From assembly GCA_001509345.1 (NCBI GenBank), contig LGGM01000008.1:1-35861 (forward strand): 35,861 nt of DNA, written 5' to 3'. The DNA comes from Clostridiales bacterium 38_11 (GTDB lineage Bacteria > Bacillota > Clostridia > Tissierellales > Dethiosulfatibacteraceae). The translations under genes were made by a program, and so were the position numbers. The notes below the pieces were generated by a model. The model saw only the letters and a list, made by a program, of their open reading frames with translations. It was not told where the DNA came from and searched no databases. Every line of letters starts with the position of its first letter. Within the stretch, counting starts at the first letter, position 1. This document shows positions 7,524 to 18,326 of the stretch, piece by piece.

Positions 7524-9335
7524 GTGATAGATAGACAAAAATATGTTAGAAATTTTTCTATAATTGCACACATAGATCATGGCAAATCCACTTTAGCAGA
7601 TAGATTGATAGAGAAGACCGGATTTCTCACCCAAAGAGAAATGCATGAGCAGCTTCTTGATAACATGGATTTGGAGAGAGAACGGGGAATAACCATTAAA
7701 CTACAGACAATACGATTGGTATATAAAGCCAAGGATGGCCATGAATATATATTGAATCTGATAGATACACCAGGGCATGTAGACTTTCATTATGAGGTCT
7801 CTAGGAGTCTTGCTGCGTGCGAGGGAGCTGTCCTGGTAGTGGATGCCGCCCAGGGTATTGAGGCCCAGACACTAGCTAATGTCTATCTTGCACTGGATCA
7901 GAATCTGGAGATTGTTCCTGTGATCAACAAAATCGATTTGCCCAGTGCCAGACCGGAAGAGATCAAGAACGAGATAGAGGATGTCATTGGTCTTGAAGCA
8001 CAGGATGCGCCTATGATATCAGCCAAAGAAGGGATCAACATTGAAGAGGTGCTGGAGGCTATCGTCAAGAAAATCCCTGCTCCGACAGGCAATCCAGAAG
8101 CACCCTTGAAGGCTTTGGTGTTCGATTCGTATTATGACAGCTATAAAGGTGTTGTGGCCTATATCAGAGTAAAAGAAGGCAGGGTGAAAAAGGGCGATGT
8201 CATCAAAATGATGGCGGCCAGCAAAACCTTTGAAGTAGCGGAAGTTGGGGTTTTGGGACTTGGACAGCTGCCCGTTGAAGAGTTGACAGCCGGTGATGTT
8301 GGTTATCTTGCTGCAAGCATCAAGGATGTCAAGTATTGCAGGGTAGGGGATACAATTACCAAGGTAAACAATCCTGCAAAGGAGGCGCTCCCCGGTTATA
8401 AAAAGGTAATATCCATGGTCTATTGTGGGGTTTATCCAGCAGATGGTGAAGACTTCAACAATATCAGAGATGCACTGGAGAAACTACAGGTAAATGACGC
8501 CGCACTGATTTTTGAACCTGAGACTTCGGTAGCGTTGGGATTTGGATTCCGATGCGGATTTCTCGGATTGCTGCATCTGGAGATCATTCAGGAGAGACTG
8601 GAAAGGGAATTTGATCTTAATATCATAGCGACATCTCCCAGTGTCATATACAATATCTATAAGCATGACGGGACAGTGCTTCAAATTCAGAACCCGACCA
8701 ATCTGCCGTCCCCGACTGAGATTAAATATATGGAAGAGCCTGTTGTCAATGCCAATATCATGACACCTGTTGATTATGTGGGACCGATTATGGAATTGTG
8801 TCAAAATAGGAGAGGCATTTTCATCAACATGGAATACATTGAGAAAACAAGGGTTGTTTTGCATTACAAACTTCCTTTAAATGAGGTAATCTATGATTTT
8901 TTTGATGCATTGAAATCAAAGACCAGAGGCTATGCTTCATTGGATTATGAGCTTGCCGGTTATCAGGAATCCAAGCTGGTGAAGCTTGACATACTGATTA
9001 ATAACGAGCTGGTTGACGCTTTTTCAATAGTCGTTCATGAAGATAAGGCTTATGAAAGAGGAAGAAATATGGTTGAAAAATTGAAGGAAGTTATACCAAG
9101 ACATATGTTTGCAGTTCCAATTCAAGCCATTATCGGTTCTAAAATCATTGCTAGAGAAACTGTCAGGGCATTGCGAAAAGATGTTTTGTCCAAGTGCTAC
9201 GGTGGTGATATCACTAGAAAGAAAAAACTACTGGAGAAGCAAAAGGAAGGTAAAAAAAGAATGCGGTTGGTAGGCAGCGTGGAAGTGCCTCAGGAGGCTT
9301 TCCTGACAGTTCTCAAGTTTGATGAGAAAAAATAA
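7524..9335 (+). CDS. lepA: Elongation factor 4 (LepA), ribosome back-translocase GTPase
   Basis: The 603-residue translational GTPase has G1 AHIDHGKS (residues 15-22), the DTPGH box at D81, NKID at 135-138 and SAKEG after it. Domains II and III and the LepA-specific C-terminal domain (ending in [18 protein letters not shown]) follow. EF4 acts on stalled or mistranslocated ribosomes. The start is GTG with GGAGGGA three bases upstream. It is the first gene of a two-gene unit with hemW, a pairing common in Firmicutes. Length and motifs are complete. Confidence 0.97.
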   Translation: MIDRQKYVRNFSIIAHIDHGKSTLADRLIEKTGFLTQREMHEQLLDNMDLERERGITIKLQTIRLVYKAKDGHEYILNLIDTPGHVDFHYEVSRSLAACEGAVLVVDAAQGIEAQTLANVYLALDQNLEIVPVINKIDLPSARPEEIKNEIEDVIGLEAQDAPMISAKEGINIEEVLEAIVKKIPAPTGNPEAPLKALVFDSYYDSYKGVVAYIRVKEGRVKKGDVIKMMAASKTFEVAEVGVLGLGQLPVEELTAGDVGYLAASIKDVKYCRVGDTITKVNNPAKEALPGYKKVISMVYCGVYPADGEDFNNIRDALEKLQVNDAALIFEPETSVALGFGFRCGFLGLLHLEIIQERLEREFDLNIIATSPSVIYNIYKHDGTVLQIQNPTNLPSPTEIKYMEEPVVNANIMTPVDYVGPIMELCQNRRGIFINMEYIEKTRVVLHYKLPLNEVIYDFFDALKSKTRGYASLDYELAGYQESKLVKLDILINNELVDAFSIVVHEDKAYERGRNMVEKLKEVIPRHMFAVPIQAIIGSKIIARETVRALRKDVLSKCYGGDITRKKKLLEKQKEGKKRMRLVGSVEVPQEAFLTVLKFDEKK

Positions 9336-9358
9336 ACAAGCCTATTGGAGAATATGAT

Positions 9359-10501
9359 ATGAAAAGCAAACTCGGTATATACATTCATGTGCCTTTCTGT
9401 GTCAAGCGATGCTTGTATTGTGACTTTTGCTCTGGCATAGACCTGGATACTGAGCTGGTGGCTAAGTATTTTCGCGCTCTGAAGGAAGAGATTGCTCTAA
9501 ACAGGCATATAGCAGGATATTACGTGGTTGACAGCATTTTCATCGGTGGGGGAACACCCTCTGCAGTCGAGTCTGGATACATAGATAAATTATTGAATGA
9601 CATATATAAGTGGTTTGAAATCGACAGCAATTGTGAGAGCACAATAGAAGTCAATCCCGGCACGATTGATATTCCAAAAGCCAGAGATTATATCTCCTCA
9701 GGTCTGAATCGAATCAGTGTAGGTGTGCAGACTCTCAATGATCATCTTCTCAAAAAAATCGGAAGAATCCACAGTGCTGCTGAGGCGGAGGAAACCCTGT
9801 CGGGTATTCATCAGGCAGGATTTTTAAATGTCAGTGTGGATCTGATGTTCAATCTACCAGGTCAGCACCTTGACAATGTGACTGCTGATATCAAAAAAAT
9901 AATGAAATACGACATAAATCATATATCATACTATTCTTTGAAAGTAGAAGAGAATACACCGTTTCACAATATGCTGAGGAATAATCAAATACAACTCGCA
10001 AGCGATGAGCTGGAAAGGGAAATATATCACAAGATTATAGCAATGCTTGAAAATAAAGGGTTCAATCAATATGAAATCTCAAATTTTTCCTTACCGGGAT
10101 ATGAAAGCCGACATAATATGAAATATTGGTCCAGAGATGCTTATCTGGGACTGGGGCTTTCGTCTCATTCTTTCATTGATCACCAGCGATTTTCCAACAC
10201 AATCAATTTGGATGGATATATCCATAGCCTGTTGTCGGATAAGAGACTGAGTCGGTCTGAAGCTGAAACCATACAGGGAAAAGATGTTATCTGGGAGTAT
10301 CTAATACTGGGATTGAGAAAAACAAAAGGCATTGATATTGAAGCGTTCAAAGCAATCTCAGGCAGCCATTTCCATGAATACAGAAAGATTCTCAATACGC
10401 TTGAAACGAAAGGATTAATTGAATTTGACACAACCGGTTTCAGACTTACCAGACTGGGTATGGATTTGTCGAACACTGTTTTTGTTGAGCTGCTAATATA
10501 G
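9359..10501 (+). CDS. hemW: HemW, radical-SAM heme chaperone
   Basis: The 380-residue protein has the radical-SAM cluster motif CVKRCLYC (C14, C18, C21) directly after IHVPF, GGGTPS for SAM binding, and a C-terminal HemW domain containing HNMKYW. HemW-type proteins carry heme for delivery to respiratory enzymes; they were long annotated as oxygen-independent coproporphyrinogen III oxidase, from which they differ in cysteine context. The ATG at 9359 is preceded by TTGGAG eight bases upstream. It follows lepA by 23 bases and is probably in its transcript. No clear terminator separates it from the hrcA promoter. Confidence 0.92.
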   Translation: MKSKLGIYIHVPFCVKRCLYCDFCSGIDLDTELVAKYFRALKEEIALNRHIAGYYVVDSIFIGGGTPSAVESGYIDKLLNDIYKWFEIDSNCESTIEVNPGTIDIPKARDYISSGLNRISVGVQTLNDHLLKKIGRIHSAAEAEETLSGIHQAGFLNVSVDLMFNLPGQHLDNVTADIKKIMKYDINHISYYSLKVEENTPFHNMLRNNQIQLASDELEREIYHKIIAMLENKGFNQYEISNFSLPGYESRHNMKYWSRDAYLGLGLSSHSFIDHQRFSNTINLDGYIHSLLSDKRLSRSEAETIQGKDVIWEYLILGLRKTKGIDIEAFKAISGSHFHEYRKILNTLETKGLIEFDTTGFRLTRLGMDLSNTVFVELLI

Positions 10502-10521
10502 AAAAATCAACTTATTAAGTA

Positions 10522-10550
10522 TTGACAAAAGTACTATATAGTAGTATCTT
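10522..10550 (+). promoter_or_regulatory. Sigma-A promoter of the hrcA-dnaK operon
   Basis: A consensus TTGACA and TATCTT are separated by 17 bases. The predicted transcription start falls a few bases before the CIRCE operator. A 12-bp palindrome, TACTATATAGTA (10532-10543), lies in the spacer. Confidence 0.85.
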
Positions 10551-10562
10551 ATTGTCATGAGC

Positions 10563-10589
10563 TTAGCACTCATTAAGGGAGAGTGCTAA
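10563..10589 (+). promoter_or_regulatory. CIRCE operator, HrcA binding site
   Basis: A perfect CIRCE inverted repeat: TTAGCACTC, nine bases, GAGTGCTAA. It lies between the promoter and the hrcA ribosome binding site. HrcA bound here represses the operon until heat shock titrates GroEL/HrcA. The site implies that hrcA controls its own operon. Confidence 0.98.
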
Positions 10590-10605
10590 CAAGGGAGTGA
10601 TAATA

Positions 10606-11673
10606 ATGGAACTGAGTGAAAGAAAGCTTAAGATTTTAAGAGCTATCATCAGCAGTTATATACAGGAAGGTGAAGCTGTAGGTTCCAGAACTATTTCAAA
10701 AAAACATAATATGGGAATCAGTTCAGCAACGGTACGTAATGAAATGTCAGACCTAGAGGAATTGGGTTATCTGATACAACCTCATACGTCTGCTGGAAGA
10801 GTCCCAACTGACAAAGCATATCGCCTATATGTCAATGGCTTGATGAAAAGCACCTCAGTTGGTAAATATAGTGAACAAATCAATAGAATTTTGCAGGAAG
10901 AAATAAATGAAATGAATAGTTTTATCAAAAATTCAGCTAGGATACTGTCAAATTTTACGCATTACACATCCTTTGCAATGACACCGCAACTTAAGGAATC
11001 GAAGCTTAAGCATATACAATTGGTGCCTGTCTCGGACAAAAAGATTTTATTGGTTATCGTTACGGAGAACAACATCATTAAAAATGTGGTTTTCAATATG
11101 TCAAGCTCAATTCCACAAGACCAATTGAATCGGATATCAAATCTCCTGACAGCTAAACTGAGTGGTGTGAAGCTGTCAATGCTAAACAGAGAACTTAAGA
11201 ATGAGATTATGCATGAGATTTATAGCATTAGGGAATCATTTGATGAAAAACTGGATGAATTGATGGTGCTGCTGATGAATACAGCCAATCAGTATGAAAA
11301 AGTTGAGTTGTACTATAATGGGTTGACAAATATTTTAAACTATCCTGAATACAGCGACACCAACAAAGCGAAAGAACTGTTGTCATTCGTCGAGGACAAG
11401 GAATCCTTCACAAAAGCATTGCTGAATGTTGAGGGAAAGGACCTGAGCATATTGATTGGTAAAGAGAATGAATTCGAACAGATCAAGGAATGTAGCATCG
11501 TGACAGCGACCTATAAATTGAATGGCATCATTATCGGTAAAGTCGGGCTGATCGGGCCTACCAGGATGGATTATAAGAATGTCATTTCTATGATTAAATC
11601 TTTGTCATTCAATATCAATAAACTGATCAACGAAAATTACACAGATATCAAAAGGAGTGAAACGGATGGATAA
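10606..11673 (+). CDS. hrcA: Heat-inducible transcription repressor HrcA
   Basis: The 355-residue repressor has an N-terminal winged helix (LSERKLKILRAIISSYIQ, then SSATVRNEMSDLEELGYL and the HTSAGRVPTDKAYR segment), followed by the GAF-like HrcA domain. It binds CIRCE elements, one of which is immediately upstream. The ATG at 10606 has AGGGAG eight bases upstream; an in-frame GTG at 10597 overlaps that site and is less likely. It heads hrcA-grpE-dnaK-dnaJ and overlaps grpE by eight bases. Confidence 0.96.
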   Translation: MELSERKLKILRAIISSYIQEGEAVGSRTISKKHNMGISSATVRNEMSDLEELGYLIQPHTSAGRVPTDKAYRLYVNGLMKSTSVGKYSEQINRILQEEINEMNSFIKNSARILSNFTHYTSFAMTPQLKESKLKHIQLVPVSDKKILLVIVTENNIIKNVVFNMSSSIPQDQLNRISNLLTAKLSGVKLSMLNRELKNEIMHEIYSIRESFDEKLDELMVLLMNTANQYEKVELYYNGLTNILNYPEYSDTNKAKELLSFVEDKESFTKALLNVEGKDLSILIGKENEFEQIKECSIVTATYKLNGIIIGKVGLIGPTRMDYKNVISMIKSLSFNINKLINENYTDIKRSETDG

Positions 11674-12271
11674 AGCTAATGATTACAGGAATGTGAAGTA
11701 TGATTATTCTGAAGAAGAAAAAGATGAATCGATAGAAAAAACAACTTCTGATAACGATAAAATAGAAATTATTGAAGAATTGTTAGAAGAAATGGAAGAA
11801 GACAAAGAAATTGTTGAAGAAGAAGAAGTCACACAAGAAGAAGTAATAGAAGAGGAAGTTCAAGATGATATGAGTAAAAAATTGCTTAGACTTCAGGCTG
11901 ACTTTTTGAATTATAAAAGCAGAGCTGAAAGGGAAAAGGACAGAGTTTACATTACGGCAGTTGAAGATACAGTCTGTGAATTCCTGCCAATATTAGACAA
12001 CTTGGATCGAGCGATTGAATCTACAGATGAAACTGGCAGTTTTAGAGATGGTGTTCATATGATTTATGTACAACTCAAGCAAACCTTGGAGAAAAAGGGT
12101 TTGAAAGAGATTGAAGCGCTGGGCAAGCCGTTTGACCCATACCTGCATCATGGCGTGTCATCCGATGAGGTTGAGGGTGTTGAGCCGAACGTAGTAATAG
12201 AGGTATTCCAGAAGGGATACAAATTAAAGGAAAAAGTCATAAGGCCAAGCTTGGTCAAAGTGTCAAGATAA
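11666..12271 (+). CDS. grpE: GrpE, nucleotide exchange factor for DnaK
   Basis: The 201-residue protein has a very acidic N-terminal tail (glutamate-rich, about residues 30-70, encoded by runs of GAA) followed by the conserved coiled coil and beta domain ([46 protein letters not shown]). GrpE dimers release ADP from DnaK and act as a thermosensor. The ATG at 11666 is supported by AAAGGAG eight bases upstream; a GTG nine bases earlier lies within that site. It overlaps the end of hrcA, suggesting translational coupling. Confidence 0.95.
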   Translation: MDKANDYRNVKYDYSEEEKDESIEKTTSDNDKIEIIEELLEEMEEDKEIVEEEEVTQEEVIEEEVQDDMSKKLLRLQADFLNYKSRAEREKDRVYITAVEDTVCEFLPILDNLDRAIESTDETGSFRDGVHMIYVQLKQTLEKKGLKEIEALGKPFDPYLHHGVSSDEVEGVEPNVVIEVFQKGYKLKEKVIRPSLVKVSR

Positions 12272-12290
12272 TTACAAGGAGGATAAAGAA

Positions 12291-14144
12291 ATGAGTAAAG
12301 TGATAGGTATTGATTTAGGAACAACGAATTCATGTGTTGCAGTTATGGAAGGTGGAGAAGCTGTCGTTATACCAAATTCTGAAGGAAAGAGAACCACGCC
12401 ATCGATTGTTGCTTTTACAAAAGATGGAGAGAGACTCGTCGGAGAAACAGCAAAAAGACAAGCTATCACAAACCCTGACAATACTGTTTTATCAATTAAA
12501 AGGCATATGGGAAGCGATCACAAGGTTACAATTAGCGGAAAGACGTATACACCACAGGACATATCGGCATTTATTCTACAAAAATTAAAAACAGATGCTG
12601 AGAGCTACTTAGGTGAAAAGGTAACTGATGCTGTTATTACTGTACCGGCATATTTTACTGATAGTCAAAGGCAAGCAACAAAAGATGCTGGGAAAATTGC
12701 CGGACTGAATGTTTTAAGAATTATCAACGAACCAACTGCAGCCTCTTTAGCATACGGTATTGACAAAGAAGAAGATCTACATACCGTTATGGTATTTGAC
12801 TTGGGAGGCGGTACATTTGATGTATCCATATTGGAGATTGGCGAGGGTGTTTTTGAAGTTAAAGCTACAAACGGAAACAATCACCTAGGCGGTGATGATT
12901 TTGATGAGGTAATCGTGAACTATCTTGCTGATCAGTTCAAAAAAGATAATGGGATAGACCTAAGAAAAGACAAGATGGCATTGCAACGATTGCGAGAGGC
13001 TGCAGAGAATGCAAAAAAAGAACTCTCATCGACTATGTCAACCAGTATCAATCTACCGTTTATCACAGCAACTCAAGACGGGCCAAGGCATATGAATGTT
13101 GATTTAACCAGAGCAAAATTCAATGAAATCACATCATTCCTTGTCGACAAAACCATTGAACCGACAAAAAAAGCACTGGCTGACGCTAAATTGAGTGCCA
13201 GTGATATTGACAAGGTAATACTGGTTGGTGGGTCGACTAGAACACCAGCAGTACAGGAAGCGGTCAAAAGAATAACCAATAAGGATCCACATAAGGGAAT
13301 AAACCCCGATGAGTGTGTTGCTCTAGGCGCAGCAATTCAAGGTGGTGTCTTAACTGGAGAATTTGGTAAGGACATATTGTTGGTAGATGTGACACCTTTG
13401 TCACTTGGAATAGAGACATTGGGTGGAGTGTTTACAAAACTGATAGAAAGAAACACAAGAATACCTTCAAAGAAAAGCCAGATCTTTTCAACCGCAGCTG
13501 ACAATCAGACTGCAGTGGATATTCATGTTCTGCAAGGAGAAAGACAGATGGCTGAAGGCAACATAACACTGGGAAGATTCCAATTGTCTGGCATTCCACC
13601 GGCTCAAAGGGGGATCCCACAGATAGAGGTCACTTTTGACGTGGATGCTAATGGTATAGTGAATGTTTCCGCCAAAGATAAGGGAACTGGAAAGGAACAG
13701 AAGATAACGATCACCGCCTCGACGAATCTCTCTGACGATGAAATCGATGCAAAAGTCAAGGAAGCGGAGAAATTTGCCGATGAAGATAAAAAGAAAAAAG
13801 AAGAGATTGAGTTGAAGAATAATGCTGACAATATGGTCTATCAGATTGAAAAAAGCATGACAGAGCTTGGCGACAAGCTAAGCGAGGAAGAAAAGACTGC
13901 TGTCAATACAAAAAAAGATGACCTGAAAAAAGCTTTGGAGAACAACAACATAGATGAAATAAAAACCAAATTGGCAACCTTGACAGAAGAGTTCAATAAA
14001 CTGGCACAAAAAATATATCAACAAGCTTCACCGGAAGGTAGCGAAAACACTGCCGAGGGGCAGCCTGAATCACAGGATGCTGAAAACGATGATGTGGTTG
14101 ATGCAGAATACGAAGAAGTGGACGATGATGAAAGTCAAAGCTAA
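12291..14144 (+). CDS. dnaK: Chaperone DnaK (Hsp70)
   Basis: The 617-residue Hsp70 has [17 protein letters not shown] at the N terminus, the phosphate-2 loop [25 protein letters not shown], the substrate-binding domain starting near [11 protein letters not shown], and a helical lid ending in an acidic tail. The N-terminal lobe is of the shorter Gram-positive type. The site AAGGAGG lies eight bases before the ATG. It works with GrpE and DnaJ encoded on either side. A hairpin spans its stop codon and may reduce read-through into dnaJ. Confidence 0.98.
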   Translation: MSKVIGIDLGTTNSCVAVMEGGEAVVIPNSEGKRTTPSIVAFTKDGERLVGETAKRQAITNPDNTVLSIKRHMGSDHKVTISGKTYTPQDISAFILQKLKTDAESYLGEKVTDAVITVPAYFTDSQRQATKDAGKIAGLNVLRIINEPTAASLAYGIDKEEDLHTVMVFDLGGGTFDVSILEIGEGVFEVKATNGNNHLGGDDFDEVIVNYLADQFKKDNGIDLRKDKMALQRLREAAENAKKELSSTMSTSINLPFITATQDGPRHMNVDLTRAKFNEITSFLVDKTIEPTKKALADAKLSASDIDKVILVGGSTRTPAVQEAVKRITNKDPHKGINPDECVALGAAIQGGVLTGEFGKDILLVDVTPLSLGIETLGGVFTKLIERNTRIPSKKSQIFSTAADNQTAVDIHVLQGERQMAEGNITLGRFQLSGIPPAQRGIPQIEVTFDVDANGIVNVSAKDKGTGKEQKITITASTNLSDDEIDAKVKEAEKFADEDKKKKEEIELKNNADNMVYQIEKSMTELGDKLSEEEKTAVNTKKDDLKKALENNNIDEIKTKLATLTEEFNKLAQKIYQQASPEGSENTAEGQPESQDAENDDVVDAEYEEVDDDESQS

Positions 14145-14171
14145 ATCATTTGATTTAGCTTTACCTTTTTT
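14139..14171 (+). terminator. Hairpin over the dnaK stop codon, possible attenuator
   Basis: A perfect inverted repeat AGCTAAATCA / TGATTTAGCT, with the dnaK TAA inside the left arm, is followed by TTACC and a run of six T. The stem is AT-rich and the T tract is displaced by five bases, so I expect partial rather than full termination before dnaJ. Confidence 0.55.
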
Positions 14172-14206
14172 AATGCAGTGTTATTTAAATGGTGGTGGTA
14201 TAATAG

Positions 14207-15340
14207 ATGAGTGAGAAAAGAGATTATTACGAGATATTGGGCATTAACCGGGATGCTGACGATAGCGAAATCAAAAAAGCCTTCAGAAAGCAGGCCAAGA
14301 ATTATCATCCGGATCTTAATCCAGGCGATGAAGAATCAGAAAAGAAGTTCAAGGAAGTCAATGAAGCCTATGAAATATTGAGTGATCCAGCCAAAAGGGA
14401 AAAATACGACAGATTTGGTCATTCTGCATTTGAAAACAACGGCACTGGGTTTGGTGGTGGATTTTCAGGTGCAGCAGGTTTTGATGATATTTTTGGTGAT
14501 ATATTCGGTGATTTCTTCGGTGGTGGTGCGACCAGACAAAGGCGAGCCGGGCCTAAAAAGGGCTCTGATCTGAAAATCAGATTAAATATTTCATTTGAAG
14601 ATGCCGCATTTGGCACAACAAAGGAAGTCAAGGTTTCACGAATGGAAACCTGTACTCATTGTCATGGTGAGGGAGCAGAACCGGGGACCGGTAAAGAGAC
14701 CTGTGGTACCTGCAATGGTTCTGGTCAGGTGAGATCAGTTCAATCCACACCATTTGGACAGTTTTCGAATGTAAGAACATGTCCGACTTGTGGTGGCACA
14801 GGGCAGATTATCAAAACACCTTGCAAGGTATGTGGCGGATCAGGCAAGGAAAAGAAAACCAGAAATATCAAGATACATATTCCAGCAGGTGTGGATTCCG
14901 ATTCCATCATACCATTGCGAGGAGAGGGCAATCACGGTGATAAGGATGCCCCGCCTGGAGATTTGTATGTTTATCTGAACATCAAACCCCACAAGTATTT
15001 CAGAAGAGAGGGTTATGATGTCTGGTATGAAATGCCGGTGTCGTTTTCAGCGGCTGCACTTGGTAACACAGTAGAGGTGCCTACACTTGAAGGTAAGGTA
15101 AAATATACAATTCCTGAAGGCTCACAGACAGGGACAGTTTTTAGATTGAAAAACAAGGGGATTCCACATCTTAGAGGTGGCGGGAAGGGTGATCAATATG
15201 TTAGAATAAATATTGAAATCCCTAAAAAATTGACCGATAAACAAAAGGCACTGTTGATGCAGCTGGCAAATGAATTTGGAGAAAAAATAGAGCCTCAAAA
15301 AAAAGGTTTTATCGATAAAATGAAAGACGCTTTTAGCTAA
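14207..15340 (+). CDS. dnaJ: Chaperone DnaJ (Hsp40)
   Basis: This type I Hsp40 of 377 residues has a J domain with HPD at 34-36, a Gly/Phe-rich linker (about 78-110), four CxxCxGxG zinc repeats (149-156, 166-173, 192-199, 206-213) and C-terminal client-binding domains. It delivers substrates to DnaK and stimulates its ATPase. The GGTGG ribosome binding site before the ATG is weaker than those of grpE and dnaK, consistent with lower stoichiometry. It follows dnaK by 62 bases that include the hairpin. Confidence 0.97.
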   Translation: MSEKRDYYEILGINRDADDSEIKKAFRKQAKNYHPDLNPGDEESEKKFKEVNEAYEILSDPAKREKYDRFGHSAFENNGTGFGGGFSGAAGFDDIFGDIFGDFFGGGATRQRRAGPKKGSDLKIRLNISFEDAAFGTTKEVKVSRMETCTHCHGEGAEPGTGKETCGTCNGSGQVRSVQSTPFGQFSNVRTCPTCGGTGQIIKTPCKVCGGSGKEKKTRNIKIHIPAGVDSDSIIPLRGEGNHGDKDAPPGDLYVYLNIKPHKYFRREGYDVWYEMPVSFSAAALGNTVEVPTLEGKVKYTIPEGSQTGTVFRLKNKGIPHLRGGGKGDQYVRINIEIPKKLTDKQKALLMQLANEFGEKIEPQKKGFIDKMKDAFS

Positions 15341-15355
15341 GGAGTGAGTTGGCAT

Positions 15356-16297
15356 TTGAACTGGATTGAAATTGTTATCAAAACAACTTATGAAGCCAAA
15401 GAGGCTGTTACTAACATATTGCATGAGGCTATGGTCAGCGGCGTCGTCATTGAAGATTCCAATGATGTCATCAATCTTCTAAAAGAGGATCAAGACAGAT
15501 GGGATTATCTTGATGAGGATTTGATACAGGATTATTATGATGGTGTGATAATCAAGGGATATTTTGAGAATGACGAAGATTCAACAGAAAAAATCGATCA
15601 CGTCAAAGCACAAATCAATATGCTTCCTAGATATGATTTGGATATTGGTATGACTGAAATTGAGATACAAAATATTGAAGAACGGGATTGGAACAGTGAA
15701 TGGAAAAAGAATTTCAAGCCCTTCAGATTGGGTGATCATGTTGTAATCAAGCCTTCCTGGGAAGAATATGTCTCCTGTGCAGGGGACATAATCATAGAAA
15801 TAGATTCAGGAGCGGCTTTTGGAACCGGTAGCCATGAGACAACCTCAATCTGCATTGAACAGCTTGAGAAGTACATCAATCCTACCAAAAGCGTGTTGGA
15901 TATAGGAACAGGATCCGGTATACTTAGCATATTGGCTTCAAAATTAGGTGCTTCACAGGTGTTGGGCATTGATATTGATGATGATAGTATAAGAGTGGCG
16001 AAAGAAAATGTTAAGATAAACGGTTGCGGGAATGTTGATATTCAAAAAGGCAATCTGCTTGAAAATGTAGATTATACAGCGGATGTAGTTGTTGCCAATA
16101 TCACAGCAGGTATTATCGTCAAAATGATTTCAGAGCTCCATACTGTCATGCAATCAGGGAGTGTATTCATTGGGTCCGGTGTTTTGTCCAAGAAATTGGA
16201 TGCCGTTGAAGACGCTTTAATTCTTAACGGATTTGAAATACTGGAAAAAATTTATAAGGGCGAATGGGCTGGCTTGTCAGCACGATTGATTAAATGA
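15356..16297 (+). CDS. prmA: Ribosomal protein L11 methyltransferase
   Basis: The 313-residue class I methyltransferase has the SAM motif VLDIGTGSGILSILA, the upstream GAAFGTGSHETT segment characteristic of PrmA, and VVANITAG as the catalytic NPPY-like motif. It trimethylates L11. I choose the TTG at 15356 because the sequence from there (NWIEIVIKTTYEA) aligns with the usual PrmA N terminus and AAGGAGTGA lies about eight bases upstream. The alternative GTG at 15344 overlaps that site. It ends in an ATGA overlap with rsmE. Confidence 0.93.
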   Translation: MNWIEIVIKTTYEAKEAVTNILHEAMVSGVVIEDSNDVINLLKEDQDRWDYLDEDLIQDYYDGVIIKGYFENDEDSTEKIDHVKAQINMLPRYDLDIGMTEIEIQNIEERDWNSEWKKNFKPFRLGDHVVIKPSWEEYVSCAGDIIIEIDSGAAFGTGSHETTSICIEQLEKYINPTKSVLDIGTGSGILSILASKLGASQVLGIDIDDDSIRVAKENVKINGCGNVDIQKGNLLENVDYTADVVVANITAGIIVKMISELHTVMQSGSVFIGSGVLSKKLDAVEDALILNGFEILEKIYKGEWAGLSARLIK

Positions 16298-17019
16298 ATA
16301 GATTTTTTGTAGATGAAATAAATGATGGACAGGCTAGGATTAAAGATGCGGATTTCAAACACTGCAAAAATGTTCTCCGATTGAAGGAAGGCTCGGAGAT
16401 ATTCTTGGTTTATAATAGCAGGGAATACATTGGGAAAATATTGTCTTATGAAACCAGTACAGCTCTTTGCACCATTGTAAAAGAATCGGAGAAGACTAGA
16501 GAGGCTGGCATTGATGTCAGCCTGTATCAGTGTATTCCTAAGTCCAGTAAAATGGAGACTATCATACAAAAGAACGTAGAGATAGGGGTCAATAGAATTG
16601 TACCCGTCATCAGTTACAGAACAATCGTCAAAATCTCAGAACAAGCTATAGAAGAGAAAAAGCTGATAAGATGGAATAAAGTCTCTGAAGAAGCCGCCAA
16701 GCAATCTATGAGAAATATTATTCCTAAGGTCGACCGTGTTATAACATTTAAGCAGATGATAGAAAACTTAAGGCAATCAAAAGGATTGATTATCGTTCCT
16801 TATGAGAACGAATCCGACAACAATATGGGCAATATTCGTATAGACTGTTCTGACGTTCGCATCGTCATAGGCCCTGAAGGGGGGTTCGAGGAATTCGAGA
16901 TAGAGGAACTGAAAAACGCAGGAGCTCATATTGTAACACTGGGTCCGAGAATTTTGAGGACAGAGACTGCAGGTATTGTGGCGTGTGCGATCTGCATGTA
17001 TAAAACTAATAACATATAG
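16294..17019 (+). CDS. rsmE: 16S rRNA m3U1498 methyltransferase RsmE
   Basis: The 241-residue SPOUT-family enzyme has the trefoil-knot motifs VIGPEGGFEEFE and LGPRILRTETA near the C terminus and a PUA-like N-terminal domain. It methylates U1498 of 16S rRNA. It overlaps prmA by four bases (ATGA), and the prmA-rsmE pair downstream of dnaJ is a conserved Firmicutes arrangement. Confidence 0.94.
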   Translation: MNRFFVDEINDGQARIKDADFKHCKNVLRLKEGSEIFLVYNSREYIGKILSYETSTALCTIVKESEKTREAGIDVSLYQCIPKSSKMETIIQKNVEIGVNRIVPVISYRTIVKISEQAIEEKKLIRWNKVSEEAAKQSMRNIIPKVDRVITFKQMIENLRQSKGLIIVPYENESDNNMGNIRIDCSDVRIVIGPEGGFEEFEIEELKNAGAHIVTLGPRILRTETAGIVACAICMYKTNNI

Positions 17020-17027
17020 GTGATTTT

Positions 17028-18326
17028 TTGAATGTATCGTTTTACACTTTAGGATGCAAAGTAAATCAATTTGAAACAGAGGCGATGACACAACTATTCC
17101 GGGATGCGGGTTTTGATATCATTCAACCGGGTGAGGAGTCAGATGTGTTTGTCATCAATTCCTGTACTGTGACAGCTGCCAGTGATAAGAAGACTAGAAA
17201 CATGGTTAGCAGATTTAAACGATTGAACAAGGATTCCATTATTGTATTGGCAGGCTGTTATGCTCAATCAAAACAGGAGGATTTGAAATATGACTCAAAT
17301 ATCAATATAATAATAGGTACAAAATATAAGGACAGGGTTGTTGAATATGTGAATGAACATCTTGAAACCCAAAGTGTGGTTTTTAAGGTAGATGATTTCA
17401 AGGCGGGTGAGAATTATGAGAATCTGACCATCACCCATACTGAGGAACGCACAAGAGCCAATATCAAAATACAGGATGGCTGCAGGCAATTCTGTACCTA
17501 CTGTATCATACCTTACGTTAGAGGACCGGTCAGAAGCAGGGAGATAAATGATGTTTTAGATGAAATAATCCAACTGCATCGGAATGGATATCTAGAGATA
17601 GTATTAAATGGGATTCACATTACTTCATATGGACTTGACTTATATGATACCAATTTGATTAAATTGATCAAAGCCATAAATGACTTGAATCTTAAAGGAG
17701 TCAGGTTCAGGTTGGGATCACTAGAACCGAGAGTGATAAGCGAGGCTTTGATTCAAGCAATGAAAAAAGGCGACTTTTGCGATCATTTTCATCTATCTCT
17801 GCAAAGTGGATCAGATTCTGTTCTTGAAAGAATGAATAGAAGATATACGGTTAGGGATTATTATAATAAAGTGAAACTAATTAGAGACCATATGCCTGAC
17901 GTAGGCATTACGACAGATATTATCGTTGGATTTCCAGGTGAAACGGAAAAAGAATTTGAGGAGACATGTTCGTTTGTCGAGAAGGTCAAGTTTTCCAAGG
18001 TGCATGTTTTCCCTTTTTCGCCACGAGAAGGTACTAAAGCGTTCCATATGCCTGACCAGATTCCAGGTAAGATAAAAAAAGAAAGAACCAATAGATTGAT
18101 TGGATTATGTGATAGGGTCGCACAGAATTTTTATGAAACATTTAAAGGCCGGACTGTGGATGTTCTTTATGAGCAACAATATAAAAAAAGTTACTATATC
18201 GGACATGCCACCAACTATCTAACAACCCATAGCGTTTCTGCTGATGATTTGCACAATATCAGAAAAAATGTCCTTGTCAGTTCTATTGGAAACCATACAC
18301 TTATAACGGAGGAGGTGACATTGTGA
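17028..18326 (+). CDS. mtaB: tRNA t6A37 methylthiotransferase MtaB
   Basis: The 432-residue radical-SAM methylthiotransferase converts t6A37 to ms2t6A37 in ANN-decoding tRNAs. The N-terminal UPF0004 domain has cysteines C10, C46 and C77, the radical-SAM cluster is C152-RQF-C156-TY-C159, and a TRAM-like C terminus follows. The start is TTG at 17028, with AGGTGA upstream; the protein begins NVSFYTLGCKVNQFETEAM, the family's usual N terminus. It corresponds to B. subtilis yqeV, in the same position after yqeU (rsmE). Its stop overlaps the start of the HIT gene. Confidence 0.94.
   Translation: MNVSFYTLGCKVNQFETEAMTQLFRDAGFDIIQPGEESDVFVINSCTVTAASDKKTRNMVSRFKRLNKDSIIVLAGCYAQSKQEDLKYDSNINIIIGTKYKDRVVEYVNEHLETQSVVFKVDDFKAGENYENLTITHTEERTRANIKIQDGCRQFCTYCIIPYVRGPVRSREINDVLDEIIQLHRNGYLEIVLNGIHITSYGLDLYDTNLIKLIKAINDLNLKGVRFRLGSLEPRVISEALIQAMKKGDFCDHFHLSLQSGSDSVLERMNRRYTVRDYYNKVKLIRDHMPDVGITTDIIVGFPGETEKEFEETCSFVEKVKFSKVHVFPFSPREGTKAFHMPDQIPGKIKKERTNRLIGLCDRVAQNFYETFKGRTVDVLYEQQYKKSYYIGHATNYLTTHSVSADDLHNIRKNVLVSSIGNHTLITEEVTL

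Noticed and set aside
11750-11870. GAA-rich repeat in grpE as a possible microsatellite or phase-variable tract
   Set aside because: The repeat is interrupted and encodes the acidic N-terminal tail common in GrpE proteins; no long uninterrupted unit is present.
14199-14204. TATAAT just before dnaJ
   Set aside because: It lies only a few bases before the dnaJ ATG, so a transcript starting from it would begin inside the gene, and no -35 box is placed correctly.
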